45,643 nt of DNA from Methylotenera sp. RIFCSPLOWO2_02_FULL_45_14 (GTDB taxonomy: Bacteria > Pseudomonadota > Gammaproteobacteria > Burkholderiales > Methylophilaceae): NCBI GenBank assembly GCA_001803395.1, contig MHBU01000008.1, positions 1 through 45,643 of the forward strand. Reading direction: 5' to 3'. A program made the translations under genes and the position numbers. Every line of letters begins with the position of its first letter. Within the stretch, counting starts at the first letter, position 1. Under the pieces are notes generated by a model. The model worked only from the letters and a program-made list of their open reading frames with translations. It was not told where the DNA came from and did no database searches. Shown piece by piece: positions 19,174 through 30,819 of the stretch.

Positions 19174-21447
19174 TTGCCCAAACCCATACTAAAAATTGCA
19201 TTAGATGTACCGTTAGACCGCTTATTTGATTATTTAAGTGGTGGTGTTGCCGTGCAAATTGGCCAGCGTGTGCTGGTACCATTTGGCCGTCGTAACCAGA
19301 TTGGTATTGTGGTGGGTGTTGCAGATAGCAGCGAATTTGCCATAGAAAAACTTAAATCCATTACGCAAGCATTTACTGATGAACAGCCGCTGGATGCCCA
19401 ACTGTTAAGTTTGGTTAAATTTAGTGCAGATTATTATCAATATCCGTTTGGTCAGGCGTTGTTGGCTGCATTGCCTGCACGTTTGCGCCAAATTGCACCC
19501 GCCGTTTCACGCAAGCAATTTGCGTATCAGTTGACAGATTTGGGGCAACAAGCGGATGTTGAGCTAATTACAAAAAGGCAACGTGTGTTGCGTAGCGTAT
19601 TGGCGGCTTTGCAAATGTCTAACCAATTGACTGAAGCAGAGCTGGATACTATTTCTAGTACTGCGCGCAAAGCCGCGAAAGCGCTAGTCGGTTTAGGTTA
19701 TGCTAAAAGTAAACAGGTGCTGGCAGTGCAACGTGTGCCAGCCATATTGGCAACGCCTGAGCCGCAATTAAATGATGAGCAGATGCAGGCAGTGGCAAGC
19801 ATCACTAAAGACATTCATGCTTTTAGAGCGTGGCTATTGCACGGCATTACGGGCAGTGGCAAAACTGAAGTTTATATCCGCCTGATGCAACATATATTGC
19901 AAGAAGCTGATTCTCAAACTAATACTTATCAAAATCCCAGCTTTCAAAATCATGGTGCGCAAATACTGGTGCTAGTGCCTGAAATCAATCTTACGCCACA
20001 GCTAGAAGCGCGGTTTAGAGCGCGTTTACCTCAATTTACCTTAGTGAGTTTACACAGCAGCCTGAGTGAGAGTGAACGCTTACATCATTGGCAATTGGCA
20101 CAATCTGGCACTGCGCAAATCATCATCGGCACACGGCTGTCTATTTTTACACCGTTGCCACATTTAAAACTGATTATTATTGATGAAGAGCATGATAGCT
20201 CTTACAAACAGCAAGATAGCATGCGTTACCATGCGCGGGATGTGGCATTGGTGCGTGCAAAACGCTTGAATATCCCAGTGGTGTTGGGCTCTGCGACGCC
20301 CGCGCTTGAAAGTTGGTATAACGCGGTTGGCAATCAAGCTCAGTCTGATAAAAACCAAGCCAACAAATACGGCTTACTGAGCTTGAAGCAGCGTGCAGTC
20401 GCCGCGGCACAGTTGCCACAGATTGATTGTATTGATACGACCAAAGTTAATCTGCAACACGGTCTCACGCCGCAGCTTATTGCCGCGCTACGTTTAAGAT
20501 TAGCGCGTAAAGAACAGTCACTCTTTTTTATTAACCGCCGTGGTTATTCGCCAGTGTTGTTATGTTCAGCCTGCCATTGGATTGCCTCCTGCACCCGTTG
20601 CAGCAGCAAGCTGGTGGTGCATTTGGGGCAGAAGAGATTACGCTGTCACCATTGCGGACATGAGCAAAAAATCCCCAATCAATGCCCCAGTTGCGGCGAT
20701 GCAGACTTGCACCCTACTGGCCATGGCACACAGCGTTTAGAGCAAACCTTGGCGCAATTGCTACCGACTGCCCGCATTGCGCGGGTGGATCGTGACAGTA
20801 TCAGCCGTAAACATGCGCTGGTCGATATTTTAGACCGTGTACACAACCAGGAAATTGATATTTTGGTGGGCACGCAAATGCTCGCCAAAGGGCATGACTT
20901 CCCGAATTTAACCTTGGTTGGTGTAATTGATACTGACAATGCACTGTATAGCCCGGATTTTCGTGCCAGTGAGCGTTTGTTTGCGCAACTCATGCAAGTG
21001 GCTGGTCGCGCTGGCCGTGCTGATAAAGCGGGGCAAGTCATTATTCAAACGCAGTTTCCAGATCACGCCTTATTTAACGCCTTGCGCCGTCAGGATTATG
21101 AAAGTTACGCCAATGACTTGTTGCAAGAGCGCGAACAAGTGCAGTTTCCGCCCTATGTGTTTGTGGCCCTATTGCGCGCGGAAGCTAATGATTATGCGCT
21201 GGTGCAACAATTTTTGCAGTTTGCATTTGAGCAGGCGCGCAGTTTGAGTAATGAGGTGCTGGTTTATGACCCCGTGCGCCCGCAAATGGAACGCTTAAAA
21301 GGCATGGAGCGTGGACATGTGTTGATGCAAGCGAGTCATAGACCTGCATTGCAAAAATTACTTAGCCATTTAGTCAGCAAAATTAGATCTCAGGCTATTG
21401 CCGCCAAGGTAAGGTGGGCGGTCGATGTAAATCCATTAGAGTTTTGA
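19174..21447 (+). CDS. priA: Primosomal protein N' (PriA helicase)
   Basis: PriA, the 3'-5' helicase that recognises stalled forks and reloads DnaB, 757 residues (E. coli 732). It has the N-terminal 3'-BD domain (LKIALDVPLDRLFDYL), Walker A GITGSGKTEVY near 224-234, Walker B-type DEEHD near 336, eight zinc cysteines at about 465-510 (CSACHWIASCTRC and CHHCGHEQKIPNQCPSCG), and a helicase C-terminal part with LVGTQMLAKGHDFP and AGRAGRADK. The start is TTG at 19174; there is no ATG nearby in frame and no clear ribosome site, so weak translation is expected, which fits a low-abundance protein. Confidence 0.97.
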   Translation: MPKPILKIALDVPLDRLFDYLSGGVAVQIGQRVLVPFGRRNQIGIVVGVADSSEFAIEKLKSITQAFTDEQPLDAQLLSLVKFSADYYQYPFGQALLAALPARLRQIAPAVSRKQFAYQLTDLGQQADVELITKRQRVLRSVLAALQMSNQLTEAELDTISSTARKAAKALVGLGYAKSKQVLAVQRVPAILATPEPQLNDEQMQAVASITKDIHAFRAWLLHGITGSGKTEVYIRLMQHILQEADSQTNTYQNPSFQNHGAQILVLVPEINLTPQLEARFRARLPQFTLVSLHSSLSESERLHHWQLAQSGTAQIIIGTRLSIFTPLPHLKLIIIDEEHDSSYKQQDSMRYHARDVALVRAKRLNIPVVLGSATPALESWYNAVGNQAQSDKNQANKYGLLSLKQRAVAAAQLPQIDCIDTTKVNLQHGLTPQLIAALRLRLARKEQSLFFINRRGYSPVLLCSACHWIASCTRCSSKLVVHLGQKRLRCHHCGHEQKIPNQCPSCGDADLHPTGHGTQRLEQTLAQLLPTARIARVDRDSISRKHALVDILDRVHNQEIDILVGTQMLAKGHDFPNLTLVGVIDTDNALYSPDFRASERLFAQLMQVAGRAGRADKAGQVIIQTQFPDHALFNALRRQDYESYANDLLQEREQVQFPPYVFVALLRAEANDYALVQQFLQFAFEQARSLSNEVLVYDPVRPQMERLKGMERGHVLMQASHRPALQKLLSHLVSKIRSQAIAAKVRWAVDVNPLEF

Positions 21448-21520
21448 TTGTGGCTAAAGGCGATTTTCGCATTCTGGAATTAACTGGCTGCAATCAAAAT
21501 GCAGTAAAATACGGCATTAG

Positions 21521-21594
21521 GCGGGTGTAGTTCAATGGTAGAACGCTAGCTTCCCAAGCTCGATACGCGGGTTCGATTCCCGTCACCCGCTCCA
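21521..21594 (+). tRNA. glyU: tRNA-Gly(CCC)
   Basis: A 74-base tRNA with an encoded CCA. Acceptor GCGGGTG/CACCCGC, D-arm GTTC/GAAC, anticodon loop TTCCCAA (anticodon CCC, reads GGG), T-arm GCGGG/CCCGT with loop TTCGATT and discriminator T. It is close to E. coli glyU. The anticodon stem CTAGC/GCTCG has a T-C mismatch at the second pair. It lies alone between priA and thiD. Confidence 0.97.
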
Positions 21595-21619
21595 TTGATG
21601 ATACGATTTATAGAAAACT

Positions 21620-22480
21620 ATGGCAAACCTTGCACCTCCTTCAGTATTAACTTTTGCAGGCACAGACCCCAGCGGCGGCGCAGGTTTGCAGGCAGATATT
21701 CTCACGTTTGCCAGCATTGGCTGTCACCCATTGTCTGTGGTGACGGCAATCACCGCACAAGATACCGTGGGTGTAGATGGTGTGCTGGCGATGGACCCTG
21801 ATTGGGTAAATGACCAAGCACGCGCTATTTTAGAAGATGTTCAAGTGTCAGCATTTAAGCTTGGCTTGTTAGGCTCGGTTGAAAATATAGCAGTCATTGC
21901 AGAAATTATGGCTGATTATCCTGATATACCATTACTCATTGACCCGATTTTGACCTCAGGCCGCGGGGATGATTTAAGTAACGATGAAATGATGGAAGCC
22001 ATGATCGAGTTGCTTTTTCCTCAAGCCACATTGATTACACCCAATAGCCTGGAAGCACGCAGATTTGCTTTTGCCGACGATGCCGATGAAGTGGCACTGA
22101 CGAATTTAGATGAAAGTGCAGCACGTCTGTTGGCGATGGGTAGCGAATACGTATTGATTACAGGCACTCATGAGCGCACCTCTGAGGTGACCAATACTTT
22201 ATATGGTGACAGCAAGCTCATCAAAGTCTACAAATGGGAGCGCTTGCCTGGCAGTTATCATGGTTCTGGTTGCACGCTAACTAGTGCGATTGCTGCTTGC
22301 ATGGCGCATGGGCTTAGCGTTGAAGAAGCGGTGCTAGAAGCGCAGGAATATACCTGGCAAACCCTTAAAAACGGCTTTAGGCCTGGCATGGGGCAATATA
22401 TTCCTGACCGTATGTTCTGGGCGCGTGATGAAGAAGATACCCCCGTAAACAGCGGTGATGGCAGCGTTAAAACGCACTAG
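21620..22480 (+). CDS. thiD: Hydroxymethylpyrimidine / phosphomethylpyrimidine kinase
   Basis: ThiD phosphorylates the HMP moiety of thiamine twice to HMP-PP. It has 286 residues, ribokinase fold. It shows the substrate motif AGTDPSGGAGLQADI (about 12-26) and the C-terminal anion-hole motif PGSYHGSGCTLTSAIAAC (about 214-231). It is the first gene of thiD-thiE-hemL, in the same direction and with 27 bases to thiE. There is no TPP riboswitch: only 25 bases lie between the tRNA and the start. Transcription may run through from the tRNA or priA side. Confidence 0.95.
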   Translation: MANLAPPSVLTFAGTDPSGGAGLQADILTFASIGCHPLSVVTAITAQDTVGVDGVLAMDPDWVNDQARAILEDVQVSAFKLGLLGSVENIAVIAEIMADYPDIPLLIDPILTSGRGDDLSNDEMMEAMIELLFPQATLITPNSLEARRFAFADDADEVALTNLDESAARLLAMGSEYVLITGTHERTSEVTNTLYGDSKLIKVYKWERLPGSYHGSGCTLTSAIAACMAHGLSVEEAVLEAQEYTWQTLKNGFRPGMGQYIPDRMFWARDEEDTPVNSGDGSVKTH

Positions 22481-22507
22481 CGCCGTTATTGCTTAAGGTA
22501 TTTTTGT

Positions 22508-23122
22508 ATGATTACTGGTTTATATGCCGTGACACCAGACGAGCAAAATACCGATGTGCTGGTGGCTAAAGTCGAAGCCGCTCTGCAAGGCGGCATCAAA
22601 ATTCTGCAGTACCGCAACAAGCGTGCTAATCACAAGTTGCAAACGCAACAAGCGCGCGCACTGTTACCCCTGTGTCGTCAATATCATGTGCCACTGATTA
22701 TTAATGACTCTATCAAACTTTGCCTGACGTTAGATGCAGATGGCGTGCATTTAGGCGCAGATGACGGCAATTTAAGCGAAGCGCGTGCCAGATTAGGTGC
22801 AGATAAAATCATGGGCGCTTCGTGTTATAACCGTTTTGACTTAGCCGTGTCTGCACAGCAAGCGGGTGCAGATTATGTGGCATTTGGCGCATGTTTTGCA
22901 TCGAGCACCAAGCCACATGCGCCGGTGGCGGAGCTGGAATTATTTACTCGCGCTAGCTCTGAACTTACTATTCCTAGCGTTGCTATTGGCGGTATTACAC
23001 TTGCCAATGCAAATCAAATAATGCTGGCGGGCGCTAGCTCGATTGCAGTGATTAACGCAATTTTTAATGCACAAGATGTAAAATCAACCACTCAACAATT
23101 CACAAAGCTATTCATATCATGA
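22508..23122 (+). CDS. thiE: Thiamine-phosphate synthase
   Basis: ThiE joins HMP-PP and thiazole phosphate to thiamine phosphate. It has 204 residues, a TIM barrel. Motifs: GLYAVTPD at 4-11, LQYRNK near 35-40, [24 protein letters not shown] near 60-85 (a usual substrate-binding stretch) and [17 protein letters not shown] near 120-136. Its stop overlaps the hemL start by four bases (ATGA), implying translational coupling. The order thiD-thiE gives the last steps of thiamine synthesis from one transcript. Confidence 0.95.
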   Translation: MITGLYAVTPDEQNTDVLVAKVEAALQGGIKILQYRNKRANHKLQTQQARALLPLCRQYHVPLIINDSIKLCLTLDADGVHLGADDGNLSEARARLGADKIMGASCYNRFDLAVSAQQAGADYVAFGACFASSTKPHAPVAELELFTRASSELTIPSVAIGGITLANANQIMLAGASSIAVINAIFNAQDVKSTTQQFTKLFIS

Positions 23123-24408
23123 CCTCACTCAATCAAACACTCTTTGAAAAATCTTCTAAATTGATTCCAGGTGGCGTGAACTCGCCCGTGCGTGCGTTTC
23201 GCAGCGTGGGTGGCACGCCGATATTCTTTAAAAAAGGCTTAGGGTCTAAGTTATGGGATGTGGATGGTAAAGAATATATCGACTATATCAACTCCTGGGG
23301 CCCGATGATTGTAGGTCATGCGCATCCGCAAGTGATTAAAGCAGTGCAAGAGGTGGCGGCAAATAGTTTGTCTTTTGGTGCGCCAACTGGTTTAGAGCTT
23401 GAAATGGCTGAGCTCATTAACAAGCTGGTGCCAAGTATGGAGCAGGTGCGTTTGGTGAGCAGTGGCACCGAGGCTACTATGAGTGCGATTCGAGTAGCAC
23501 GCGGCTTTACTGGGCGCAATAAGCTGGTTAAATTTGAAGGTTGCTATCATGGTCACTCCGATGCGTTGTTAGTCAAAGCAGGCTCTGGTTTGCTAACATT
23601 TGGTGAACCAAGCTCTGCGGGCGTTCCGGCGGAAGTGGCTGCTCACACTTTAACTTTGGAATATAACAATACACAATCACTAAAAGATTTGTTCGCCCAA
23701 ATTGGTGATGAAATTGCCTGTGTGATTATCGAGCCTGTGGTTGGTAATATGAACTTAATCGTGCCAACGCAAGAATTTTTACAAACTCTGCGTGAGCTTT
23801 GTACTAAGCATGGCGCGGTGCTGATTTTTGATGAAGTGATGACAGGCTTCCGTGTGGCTTTGGGCGGTGCGCAGGCTTTGTATAACATCAAGCCTGACAT
23901 GACCACGCTGGGCAAAGTGATCGGTGGCGGCTTGCCGGTAGGCGCGTTTGGTGGCCGTAAAGATATTATGCAATGCTTGGCGCCGCTGGGTGCGGTTTAC
24001 CAAGCTGGTACGCTATCGGGCAACCCGGTGGCAGTGACTGCGGGTCTGGAAACATTGAAGCTGATTCAGACACCTGATTTTCATGCCAAGCTGGCGGCAC
24101 AAACTAAAAAATTGGTAGATGGTTTGGTGGCGGCGGCAAAAGAGGCCGGCGTGGTGTTTAGTGCGCAAAGCGTGGGCGGGATGTTTGGGTTATATTTCAG
24201 TGAAAAATGCCCAACTAGTTTTGCCGAAGTGATGCAGTCTAATAAAGAAAACTTTAATAAATTCTTTCATAGCATGTTGGATGCCGGTATTTATTTGGGC
24301 CCTTCTGCATTTGAGGCTGGGTTTGTGTCAGCCGCACATACGGATGAAGATATTGCTTTTACGCTCAAAGCGGCCAAAAAAGCATTTTTATCACTGTCAA
24401 ATCATTAG
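23119..24408 (+). CDS. hemL: Glutamate-1-semialdehyde 2,1-aminomutase
   Basis: HemL is a PLP enzyme that turns glutamate-1-semialdehyde into 5-aminolevulinate, the precursor of haem and cobamides in the C5 pathway. It has 429 residues. The PLP lysine is K266 in [19 protein letters not shown]-terminal [13 protein letters not shown] and the gating region [19 protein letters not shown] are typical. It overlaps thiE by four bases; the hemL-thiE pairing is widespread in betaproteobacteria. hemE lies further downstream in the window. Confidence 0.98.
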   Translation: MTSLNQTLFEKSSKLIPGGVNSPVRAFRSVGGTPIFFKKGLGSKLWDVDGKEYIDYINSWGPMIVGHAHPQVIKAVQEVAANSLSFGAPTGLELEMAELINKLVPSMEQVRLVSSGTEATMSAIRVARGFTGRNKLVKFEGCYHGHSDALLVKAGSGLLTFGEPSSAGVPAEVAAHTLTLEYNNTQSLKDLFAQIGDEIACVIIEPVVGNMNLIVPTQEFLQTLRELCTKHGAVLIFDEVMTGFRVALGGAQALYNIKPDMTTLGKVIGGGLPVGAFGGRKDIMQCLAPLGAVYQAGTLSGNPVAVTAGLETLKLIQTPDFHAKLAAQTKKLVDGLVAAAKEAGVVFSAQSVGGMFGLYFSEKCPTSFAEVMQSNKENFNKFFHSMLDAGIYLGPSAFEAGFVSAAHTDEDIAFTLKAAKKAFLSLSNH

Positions 24409-24480
24409 TGTTGCACCTAAAGCTTGGCTTTGTGTTGCGCTGTCGCTTGAGGGTGTGAGTTAAATAATCTTTATCTTTCA

Positions 24481-24537
24481 TGCCTATCTTATTGAACTCA
24501 TAGGTATTTAGCGGTAAACTTGAAGGTTCCGCTAAAT
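24481..24537 (+). promoter_or_regulatory. Two leader hairpins in front of gltB
   Basis: Stem 1: TGCCTAT (24481-24487) with ATAGGTA (24500-24506), seven pairs including one G-T, loop of 12. Stem 2: ATTTAGCGG (24506-24514) with CCGCTAAAT (24529-24537), nine perfect pairs, loop of 14. The second ends 18 bases before the gltB ATG, close enough to affect ribosome access. No T-run follows, so attenuation by a standard terminator is not supported. Confidence 0.45.
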
Positions 24538-24555
24538 GTTTTGTGATTAGATAAT

Positions 24556-27500
24556 ATGGCATTAGATTTAAGTAACCAAATTGGTTTAGAGAACACACCA
24601 GCCGCGCAGCATAGTGCAGCGTCAGGTACCCCGGAAATATATTCAGGGCGACCAGCAAGGCAGGGTTTATATAGTCCTGCTAATGAGCATGATGCTTGTG
24701 GTGTTGGCTTTGTCGCCCATATCAAGGGTAATAAGAGTCACGATATTGTGCAAAAAGGCTTGGAGTTGCTTACCAATCTTACACACCGTGGTGCCACTGG
24801 CTATGACCCTAAATTAGGTGATGGTGCTGGCTTGCTCATGCAAATGCCTGACGCGTTTATGCGCAAAGAGGCAGCTAAACTCAATATTAATTTGCCAGCT
24901 GCTGGGCAATATGCCATAGGTAATGTATTTTTGCCGCAAGCTATAAAGAACCGCGAAGCATGCGAAGCGCTATTCACTTCAATCATCGTTGAAGAAAATC
25001 AAACCTTATTAGGCTGGCGCGATGTGCCGGTTGATAACAGCAATATTGCCCAAGCAGCACGCGATGTTGAGCCAACCATGCGTCAGGTCTTCATTGCGAG
25101 CACCGTTGCAGACCAAAACATATTTGAGCGCAAATTATTTGTTATCCGCAAACGTATAGAACACGCAGTCCGCGCACTTGAGCTAAAAGATAATGCCGCA
25201 TTTTATATGCCTTCATTGTCTTCACGCACTATCGTCTATAAAGGCATGTTGCTCGCGAATGAGGTAGGCGTTTATTACAAAGATCTAAATGACGAAAGTA
25301 TTGTTTCAGCGTTGGCGCTGGTGCATCAGCGATTCTCAACCAACACCTTTCCTGCTTGGGATTTGGCGCATCCGTTCCGCATGATTGCGCATAACGGCGA
25401 AATTAACACGGTTCAGGGTAATGTGAACTGGATGGCAGCGCGCCATGAGGCGATGCGATCAACCGTGTTGGGTGAAGATCTGGAAAAATTATGGCCGTTG
25501 ATTGTAGATGGACAGTCAGACTCGGCCTGCTTTGATAATTGTTTAGAGTTGCTGGTGGCGGGTGGCTACAGTTTGCCGCACGCAATGATGATGCTGATTC
25601 CAGAAGCATGGTCAGGTAATCCATTGATGGATGAAGAGCGCCGTGCGTTCTATGAATATCACGCGGCACTGATGGAGCCATGGGACGGCCCTGCAGCGGT
25701 TGCATTTACCGATGGCCGTATGATTGGTGCTACTTTAGATCGTAACGGTTTGCGTCCAGCGCGCTATTTAGTGACCGATGATGACATAGTGATGATGGCA
25801 TCTGAAATGGGTGTGTTGACATTTCCGCAAGAAAAAATCGTTAAAAAATGGCGTTTAGAGCCGGGAAAAATGTTGCTGATTGACATGGAGCAAGGCCGCA
25901 TTATTGATGATGCTGAGGTGAAAAGTGCACTTGCTACAGCAAAGCCCTATAAAAAATGGATTGAAAAATCACGCTATTTCCTGAGCGACATGCCAAAAGT
26001 GGAAGGTCACCTAGAGTTGGCGGCTGATTTGTTAGATACACAGCAGGCGTTTGGGTACACGCAAGAAGACATTAAGTTTGTGTTGCAGCCGATGGTGCAA
26101 AATGGTGAAGAAGGCTCGGGCTCAATGGGCAACGACGCTGCTTTGCCAGTGTTATCTGCTAAACCTAAAGTTTTATACAACTATTTTAAACAGTTATTCG
26201 CGCAAGTAACTAATCCGCCGATTGACCCAATTCGTGAAGAGTTGGTGATGTCACTTGTGACTTTTATCGGCCCTAAACCAAACTTGTTAGGTGTGGATGA
26301 AGCAACGCCGCCAATGCGTTTGGAAGCCAGTCAGCCGGTGCTTTTGCTTGACGAACTGGAACAATTAAAAGCAATCGCGACACTGACACAAAATCAATAT
26401 AAATCGCTGGTGTTAGATATTACCTACCCTGCTGAACAAGGTAAAGCGGGCATGGCCGCGGCCGTAACAAGCATTACTAATGCGGCTTCAAGTGCGGTGC
26501 AAGATGGCTTTAATATCTTGATTTTGTCAGATCGCAATGTCAGCGAATCACGTGTGGCAATCCCGGCGTTATTAGCCTGTTCTGCAACACATGAACACTT
26601 GGTAAAAGCCGGTTTAAGAACTAGCACGGGCTTAGTGATTGATACCGGCTCTGCGCGCGAAGTGCATCACTTTGCATTGCTGGCAGGTTACGGCGCTGAG
26701 GCTGTCTGCCCATGGCTCACATTTGAGACGATCAAAGACATGGCGGCTGACAGCTACCTAGCCAATAAAAACTTTGTGAAAGCGATTAGCAAAGGCTTGT
26801 ACAAAGTCATGTCTAAAATGGGCATTTCTACTTACCAATCTTACTGTGGCGGTCAAAGATTCGAAGCAATCGGCTTAAACAGCAGTTTTGTGGATCAATA
26901 TTTCACTGGTACTGCTACGAATATTGAAGGTATTGGCTTAGATCAAGTGGCTGAAGAAGCTGTGCGTTTGCATACTTCTGCATTTGGGTCAGACCCGATA
27001 TTAGCCAATAGCCTGGATGCAGGCGGTGAATATGCCTTCCGTGTACGCGGTGAAGAGCATACCTGGACACCCGAATCTATCGCCAAGCTACAAAACGCTA
27101 CGCGTACAGGTAAGTATGAGACTTATAAAGAATACGCCAAGCTGATTAACGATCAAACACGCCGTCATATGACCTTGCGTGGCTTATTTGAAATTAAATC
27201 AGCGGGTGCTGCTATTCCGCTAGAGTCTGTAGAATCCGCTAAAGAAATTGTAAAACGCTTTGCAACCGGAGCGATGTCACTCGGCTCAATTTCAACTGAA
27301 GCACATGCTACGCTTGCTATTGCGATGAACCGTATCGGCGGTAAATCCAATACGGGTGAAGGAGGCGAAGACGCCAAACGTTTTATTCCAGTAGCGACTG
27401 CCTCAAGTATGGCAGCCGTGATTGGTCATGATTTGATTGAAGCTGACGTTGCCTTGCAAGCGGGTGATTCTATGCGCTCACGCATTAAGCAGGTGGCATC

Positions 27501-29247
27501 TGGTCGTTTTGGTGTAACAGCTGAGTATTTAGCTTCAGCCGATCAAATTCAAATCAAAATGGCACAAGGTGCAAAACCAGGTGAAGGCGGCCAGTTACCT
27601 GGTCATAAAGTAAGTGAATACATTGCCAAGTTACGTTTCTCTGTGCCTGGTGTAGGTTTAATTTCACCACCACCACACCATGATATTTACTCGATTGAAG
27701 ATTTAGCGCAGCTGATTCATGACCTGAAAAATGCCAACCCAAATGCATCAATCTCAGTGAAATTAGTATCAGAAACTGGTGTCGGTACTGTGGCTGCAGG
27801 TGTAGCAAAAGCAAAATCAGACCACATTGTGATTGCAGGTCACGATGGCGGTACAGGTGCCTCCCCAATTTCATCTATCAAGCATGCAGGCACCCCGTGG
27901 GAGTTAGGGCTGTCTGAAACACAACAAACATTGGTACTTAACCAATTGCGTGGACGTGTTGTGGTGCAAGTTGATGGCCAAATGAAGACAGGCCGTGATG
28001 TGCTGATTGGTGCGTTATTGGGTGCTGATGAATTCGGCTTTGCAACCGCACCGTTGGTGGTTGAAGGCTGTATCATGATGCGAAAATGTCATCTCAACAC
28101 ATGCCCAGTGGGTGTTGCAACGCAAGACCCAGAGCTGCGCAAACGCTTTACAGGGCAGCCTGAGCACGTGGTGAACTACTTCTTCTTTGTGGCTGAGGAA
28201 GTACGCGAGTTAATGGCTTCAATCGGCATTGCTAAATTTGATGATTTAATCGGTCGTGCCGATTTGTTGGATATGCAAGCGGGTATAGACCATTGGAAAA
28301 TCAATGGTTTGGATTTCAGTAAAGTGTTCCATCAACCTGATATGCCAGCCAGTGTTTCACGTAAAAATAATGATGTGCAAGACCATGGTTTAATCAATGC
28401 GCTTGATAATAAATTGGTGGCTTTAGCAAAACCTGCAATAGAAAAAGGCGAAAAAGTCGTGTTAGAACTTCCAATTTCTAACACTAACCGTACTGTGGGT
28501 ACAATGTTGTCACACCAAATTGCTAGCCGTTATGGCAATGCAGGTTTGCCAAATGATACGATACGGGTGCACTTTACTGGTACCTCAGGCCAAAGTTTCG
28601 CAGCATTCTTAGCCAAAGGTATTAGCTTTGAACTGACGGGTGAAGGCAATGACTACGTAGGCAAAGGCTTATGCGGCGGCCGTATTGTGATTAAGCCGCC
28701 TCAAGCATTCCGTGGTATTTCACATGAAAACATCATTGTCGGCAATACGGTGATGTACGGCGCTACCACTGGCGAAGCGTATCTTAGTGGCGTCGCTGGC
28801 GAGCGTTTCTGTGTGCGTAACTCAGGCGCGTCTGCTGTGGTTGAAGGTGTAGGTAACCATGGTTGCGAGTACATGACAGGCGGCACGGTGGTTGTACTTG
28901 GCTTAACGGGTCAAAACTTCGCAGCAGGTATGAGCGGTGGCGTGGCTTATGTCTATGATGAAGATGGCTTATTTGCTAAACGTTGCAATATGGGCATGGT
29001 ATCTTTAGAAAAAGTCGAACATGCAGCCAATGCGGCAAAAAATGCCGTGCATCACCTTGATCAGCCGGATGAGGTCACGTTGCTTGCCTTAATTAACAAA
29101 CACGTCAGCTATACCAATAGTGGGCGCGCCAAGGCGATTCTTGCTGATTGGGAAAATGCGCGCGATAAGTTTGTTAAAGTCATGCCGAACGAATATAAAC
29201 GCGCCTTAATTGAACTTGCTGAAAATAAAGCACTGATAGCGGCTTAG
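24556..29247 (+). CDS. gltB: Glutamate synthase (NADPH) large subunit
   Basis: GltB, 1563 residues, makes two glutamate from glutamine and 2-oxoglutarate with electrons from GltD; with glutamine synthetase it assimilates ammonia. The N-terminal amidotransferase nucleophile is C48 in [16 protein letters not shown], so a propeptide of 47 residues must be removed, rather long for the family. The FMN/synthase domain includes [10 protein letters not shown] and [20 protein letters not shown], the [3Fe-4S] cysteines are in [15 protein letters not shown] (about 1174-1188), and the GXGXG beta-helix domain closes the protein. No good Shine-Dalgarno is seen; two hairpins lie in the leader. gltD follows after 57 bases. 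Confidence 0.98.
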   Translation: MALDLSNQIGLENTPAAQHSAASGTPEIYSGRPARQGLYSPANEHDACGVGFVAHIKGNKSHDIVQKGLELLTNLTHRGATGYDPKLGDGAGLLMQMPDAFMRKEAAKLNINLPAAGQYAIGNVFLPQAIKNREACEALFTSIIVEENQTLLGWRDVPVDNSNIAQAARDVEPTMRQVFIASTVADQNIFERKLFVIRKRIEHAVRALELKDNAAFYMPSLSSRTIVYKGMLLANEVGVYYKDLNDESIVSALALVHQRFSTNTFPAWDLAHPFRMIAHNGEINTVQGNVNWMAARHEAMRSTVLGEDLEKLWPLIVDGQSDSACFDNCLELLVAGGYSLPHAMMMLIPEAWSGNPLMDEERRAFYEYHAALMEPWDGPAAVAFTDGRMIGATLDRNGLRPARYLVTDDDIVMMASEMGVLTFPQEKIVKKWRLEPGKMLLIDMEQGRIIDDAEVKSALATAKPYKKWIEKSRYFLSDMPKVEGHLELAADLLDTQQAFGYTQEDIKFVLQPMVQNGEEGSGSMGNDAALPVLSAKPKVLYNYFKQLFAQVTNPPIDPIREELVMSLVTFIGPKPNLLGVDEATPPMRLEASQPVLLLDELEQLKAIATLTQNQYKSLVLDITYPAEQGKAGMAAAVTSITNAASSAVQDGFNILILSDRNVSESRVAIPALLACSATHEHLVKAGLRTSTGLVIDTGSAREVHHFALLAGYGAEAVCPWLTFETIKDMAADSYLANKNFVKAISKGLYKVMSKMGISTYQSYCGGQRFEAIGLNSSFVDQYFTGTATNIEGIGLDQVAEEAVRLHTSAFGSDPILANSLDAGGEYAFRVRGEEHTWTPESIAKLQNATRTGKYETYKEYAKLINDQTRRHMTLRGLFEIKSAGAAIPLESVESAKEIVKRFATGAMSLGSISTEAHATLAIAMNRIGGKSNTGEGGEDAKRFIPVATASSMAAVIGHDLIEADVALQAGDSMRSRIKQVASGRFGVTAEYLASADQIQIKMAQGAKPGEGGQLPGHKVSEYIAKLRFSVPGVGLISPPPHHDIYSIEDLAQLIHDLKNANPNASISVKLVSETGVGTVAAGVAKAKSDHIVIAGHDGGTGASPISSIKHAGTPWELGLSETQQTLVLNQLRGRVVVQVDGQMKTGRDVLIGALLGADEFGFATAPLVVEGCIMMRKCHLNTCPVGVATQDPELRKRFTGQPEHVVNYFFFVAEEVRELMASIGIAKFDDLIGRADLLDMQAGIDHWKINGLDFSKVFHQPDMPASVSRKNNDVQDHGLINALDNKLVALAKPAIEKGEKVVLELPISNTNRTVGTMLSHQIASRYGNAGLPNDTIRVHFTGTSGQSFAAFLAKGISFELTGEGNDYVGKGLCGGRIVIKPPQAFRGISHENIIVGNTVMYGATTGEAYLSGVAGERFCVRNSGASAVVEGVGNHGCEYMTGGTVVVLGLTGQNFAAGMSGGVAYVYDEDGLFAKRCNMGMVSLEKVEHAANAAKNAVHHLDQPDEVTLLALINKHVSYTNSGRAKAILADWENARDKFVKVMPNEYKRALIELAENKALIAA

Positions 29248-29304
29248 AGTCGCTTTTAATATGAAATATGTGAAGAGACTCTTAATGGAAAAAGGCTTTA
29301 TAGT

Positions 29305-30732
29305 ATGGGTAAAGTAACTGGATTTATGGAATTTAAACGTCTGGCCGAGGCGAATTTGCCGGTTCAGGATCGCGTTAAGAACTACAAGGAATTTGTATTG
29401 CATTTAACGGACGAGCAAGCCAAACAGCAGGGCGCGCGCTGCATGGATTGCGGCATTCCGTTCTGCACTACGGGTTGCCCAATCAATAATATCATTCCAG
29501 ATTGGAATGACTTGGTTTACAACCAGGATTGGCGCGGTGCAATTGATGTATTGCATTCAACCAACAACTTCCCTGAATTTACGGGCCGTATCTGCCCGGC
29601 ACCATGTGAAGCCGCTTGTACTTTAAATATCAATGATGACGCAGTCGGTATTAAATCTATTGAACACGCGATTATTGATAAAGCGTGGGAAAACGATTGG
29701 GTACAACCGCAAATTAACCCAAATAAAACAGGTAAAAAAGTAGCGGTTGTCGGCTCTGGCCCTGCTGGTTTGGCTGCAGCACAACAATTGGCACGTGCTG
29801 GTCACGCAGTTGTTGTGTTAGAAAAAAGTGACCGTATCGGCGGCTTATTACGCTACGGTATTCCAGATTTTAAAATGGAAAAATCACACATAGACCGCCG
29901 TATGGCGCAGATGGCAGCTGAGGGCGTTGAGTTTCGTGTCAATCAACACGTGGGCGAAAACGTCAAAGCAGATGATTTGGTAGAAGAATTTGATGCAGTA
30001 GTATTAGCTGCGGGTGCAGAACAGCCACGCGATTTACCGGTCACAGGCCGTGAGTTAGATGGCGTACATTTTGCAATGGATTTTTTAACACCACAGAATA
30101 AAGTGGTTGCAGGTGATGTTGTCCCAAACCAAATTAAAGCCACAGGCAAGCACGTCATCGTGATAGGCGGCGGCGATACAGGCTCTGATTGCGTAGGCAC
30201 ATCAAATCGTCATGGCGCCGCAAGCATTACGCAGTTTGAACTAATGCCACAACCGCCGGAAAAAGAAAACAAAGAGTTAGTATGGCCAAATTGGCCACTC
30301 AAATTGCGTACTTCAAGCTCGCATGAAGAAGGCGTAAATCGTGACTGGTCAATCACGACTAAAGAATTAGTTGGCGAAAATGGTAAAGTTGTAGCGCTTA
30401 AAGGCGCACGTGTGGAGTGGAAAGACGGCAAAATGTCTGAAATTGCCGGGTCTGAATTTACCATCCCTGCAGATCTAGTATTTTTAGCCATGGGTTTTGT
30501 GTCACCAGTACAAAAGTTATTAGAAGCCTTTGGCGTAGAAAAAGACAGTCGCGGTAATGCCAAAGCCTCTACCGAAGGTAATACCAGCTACAAAACCAGC
30601 AAAGACAAAGTGTTTGCAGCGGGTGATGTGCGTCGCGGTCAATCCTTAGTGGTGTGGGCAATCCGTGAGGGTCGCCAAGCCGCGCGTGCCGTTGATGAAT
30701 TTTTAATGGGTTCATCTACACTGTCACGCTAA
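29305..30732 (+). CDS. gltD: Glutamate synthase (NADPH) small subunit
   Basis: GltD, 475 residues (E. coli 472), takes electrons from NADPH through FAD and [4Fe-4S] clusters to GltB. It has N-terminal cysteine clusters [14 protein letters not shown] (about 48-61) and CPAPCEAAC (about 97-105), the FAD Rossmann motif [19 protein letters not shown] near 148-166 and the NADPH motif [11 protein letters not shown] near 288-298. The end carries the conserved [20 protein letters not shown]. It is in an operon with gltB and is followed by a strong terminator. Confidence 0.98.
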   Translation: MGKVTGFMEFKRLAEANLPVQDRVKNYKEFVLHLTDEQAKQQGARCMDCGIPFCTTGCPINNIIPDWNDLVYNQDWRGAIDVLHSTNNFPEFTGRICPAPCEAACTLNINDDAVGIKSIEHAIIDKAWENDWVQPQINPNKTGKKVAVVGSGPAGLAAAQQLARAGHAVVVLEKSDRIGGLLRYGIPDFKMEKSHIDRRMAQMAAEGVEFRVNQHVGENVKADDLVEEFDAVVLAAGAEQPRDLPVTGRELDGVHFAMDFLTPQNKVVAGDVVPNQIKATGKHVIVIGGGDTGSDCVGTSNRHGAASITQFELMPQPPEKENKELVWPNWPLKLRTSSSHEEGVNRDWSITTKELVGENGKVVALKGARVEWKDGKMSEIAGSEFTIPADLVFLAMGFVSPVQKLLEAFGVEKDSRGNAKASTEGNTSYKTSKDKVFAAGDVRRGQSLVVWAIREGRQAARAVDEFLMGSSTLSR

Positions 30733-30766
30733 TTTGAAATCAAATCTACACAAATGTTAAAAAATC

Positions 30767-30805
30767 AAAGGATGCAAAGTAATACAGCTTTGTGTCCTTT
30801 TTTTT
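30767..30805 (+). terminator. Intrinsic terminator after gltBD
   Basis: AAAGGATGCAAAG pairs with CTTTGTGTCCTTT (13 pairs, two of them G-T) around an eight-base loop, followed by a run of T that extends the stem's last three. It ends 14 bases before the hemE ATG. Confidence 0.9.
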
Positions 30806-30819
30806 ATTAGGTTACTAAA

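Noticed and set aside
21595-21619. TPP riboswitch before thiD
   Set aside because: Only 25 bases lie between the tRNA and the start codon, too few for a riboswitch, and no THI-box sequence is seen.
24425-24438. Possible sigma-54 promoter (TGGC and TTGC) before gltB
   Set aside because: The spacing between GG and GC is nine bases instead of ten, and sigma-54 promoters do not tolerate that.
28353-28368. parS-like sequence (13 of 16 to the TGTTTCACGTGAAACA consensus)
   Set aside because: It lies inside gltB, 27 kb from parAB, only one half is intact, and the codons are ordinary. A chance match is more likely.
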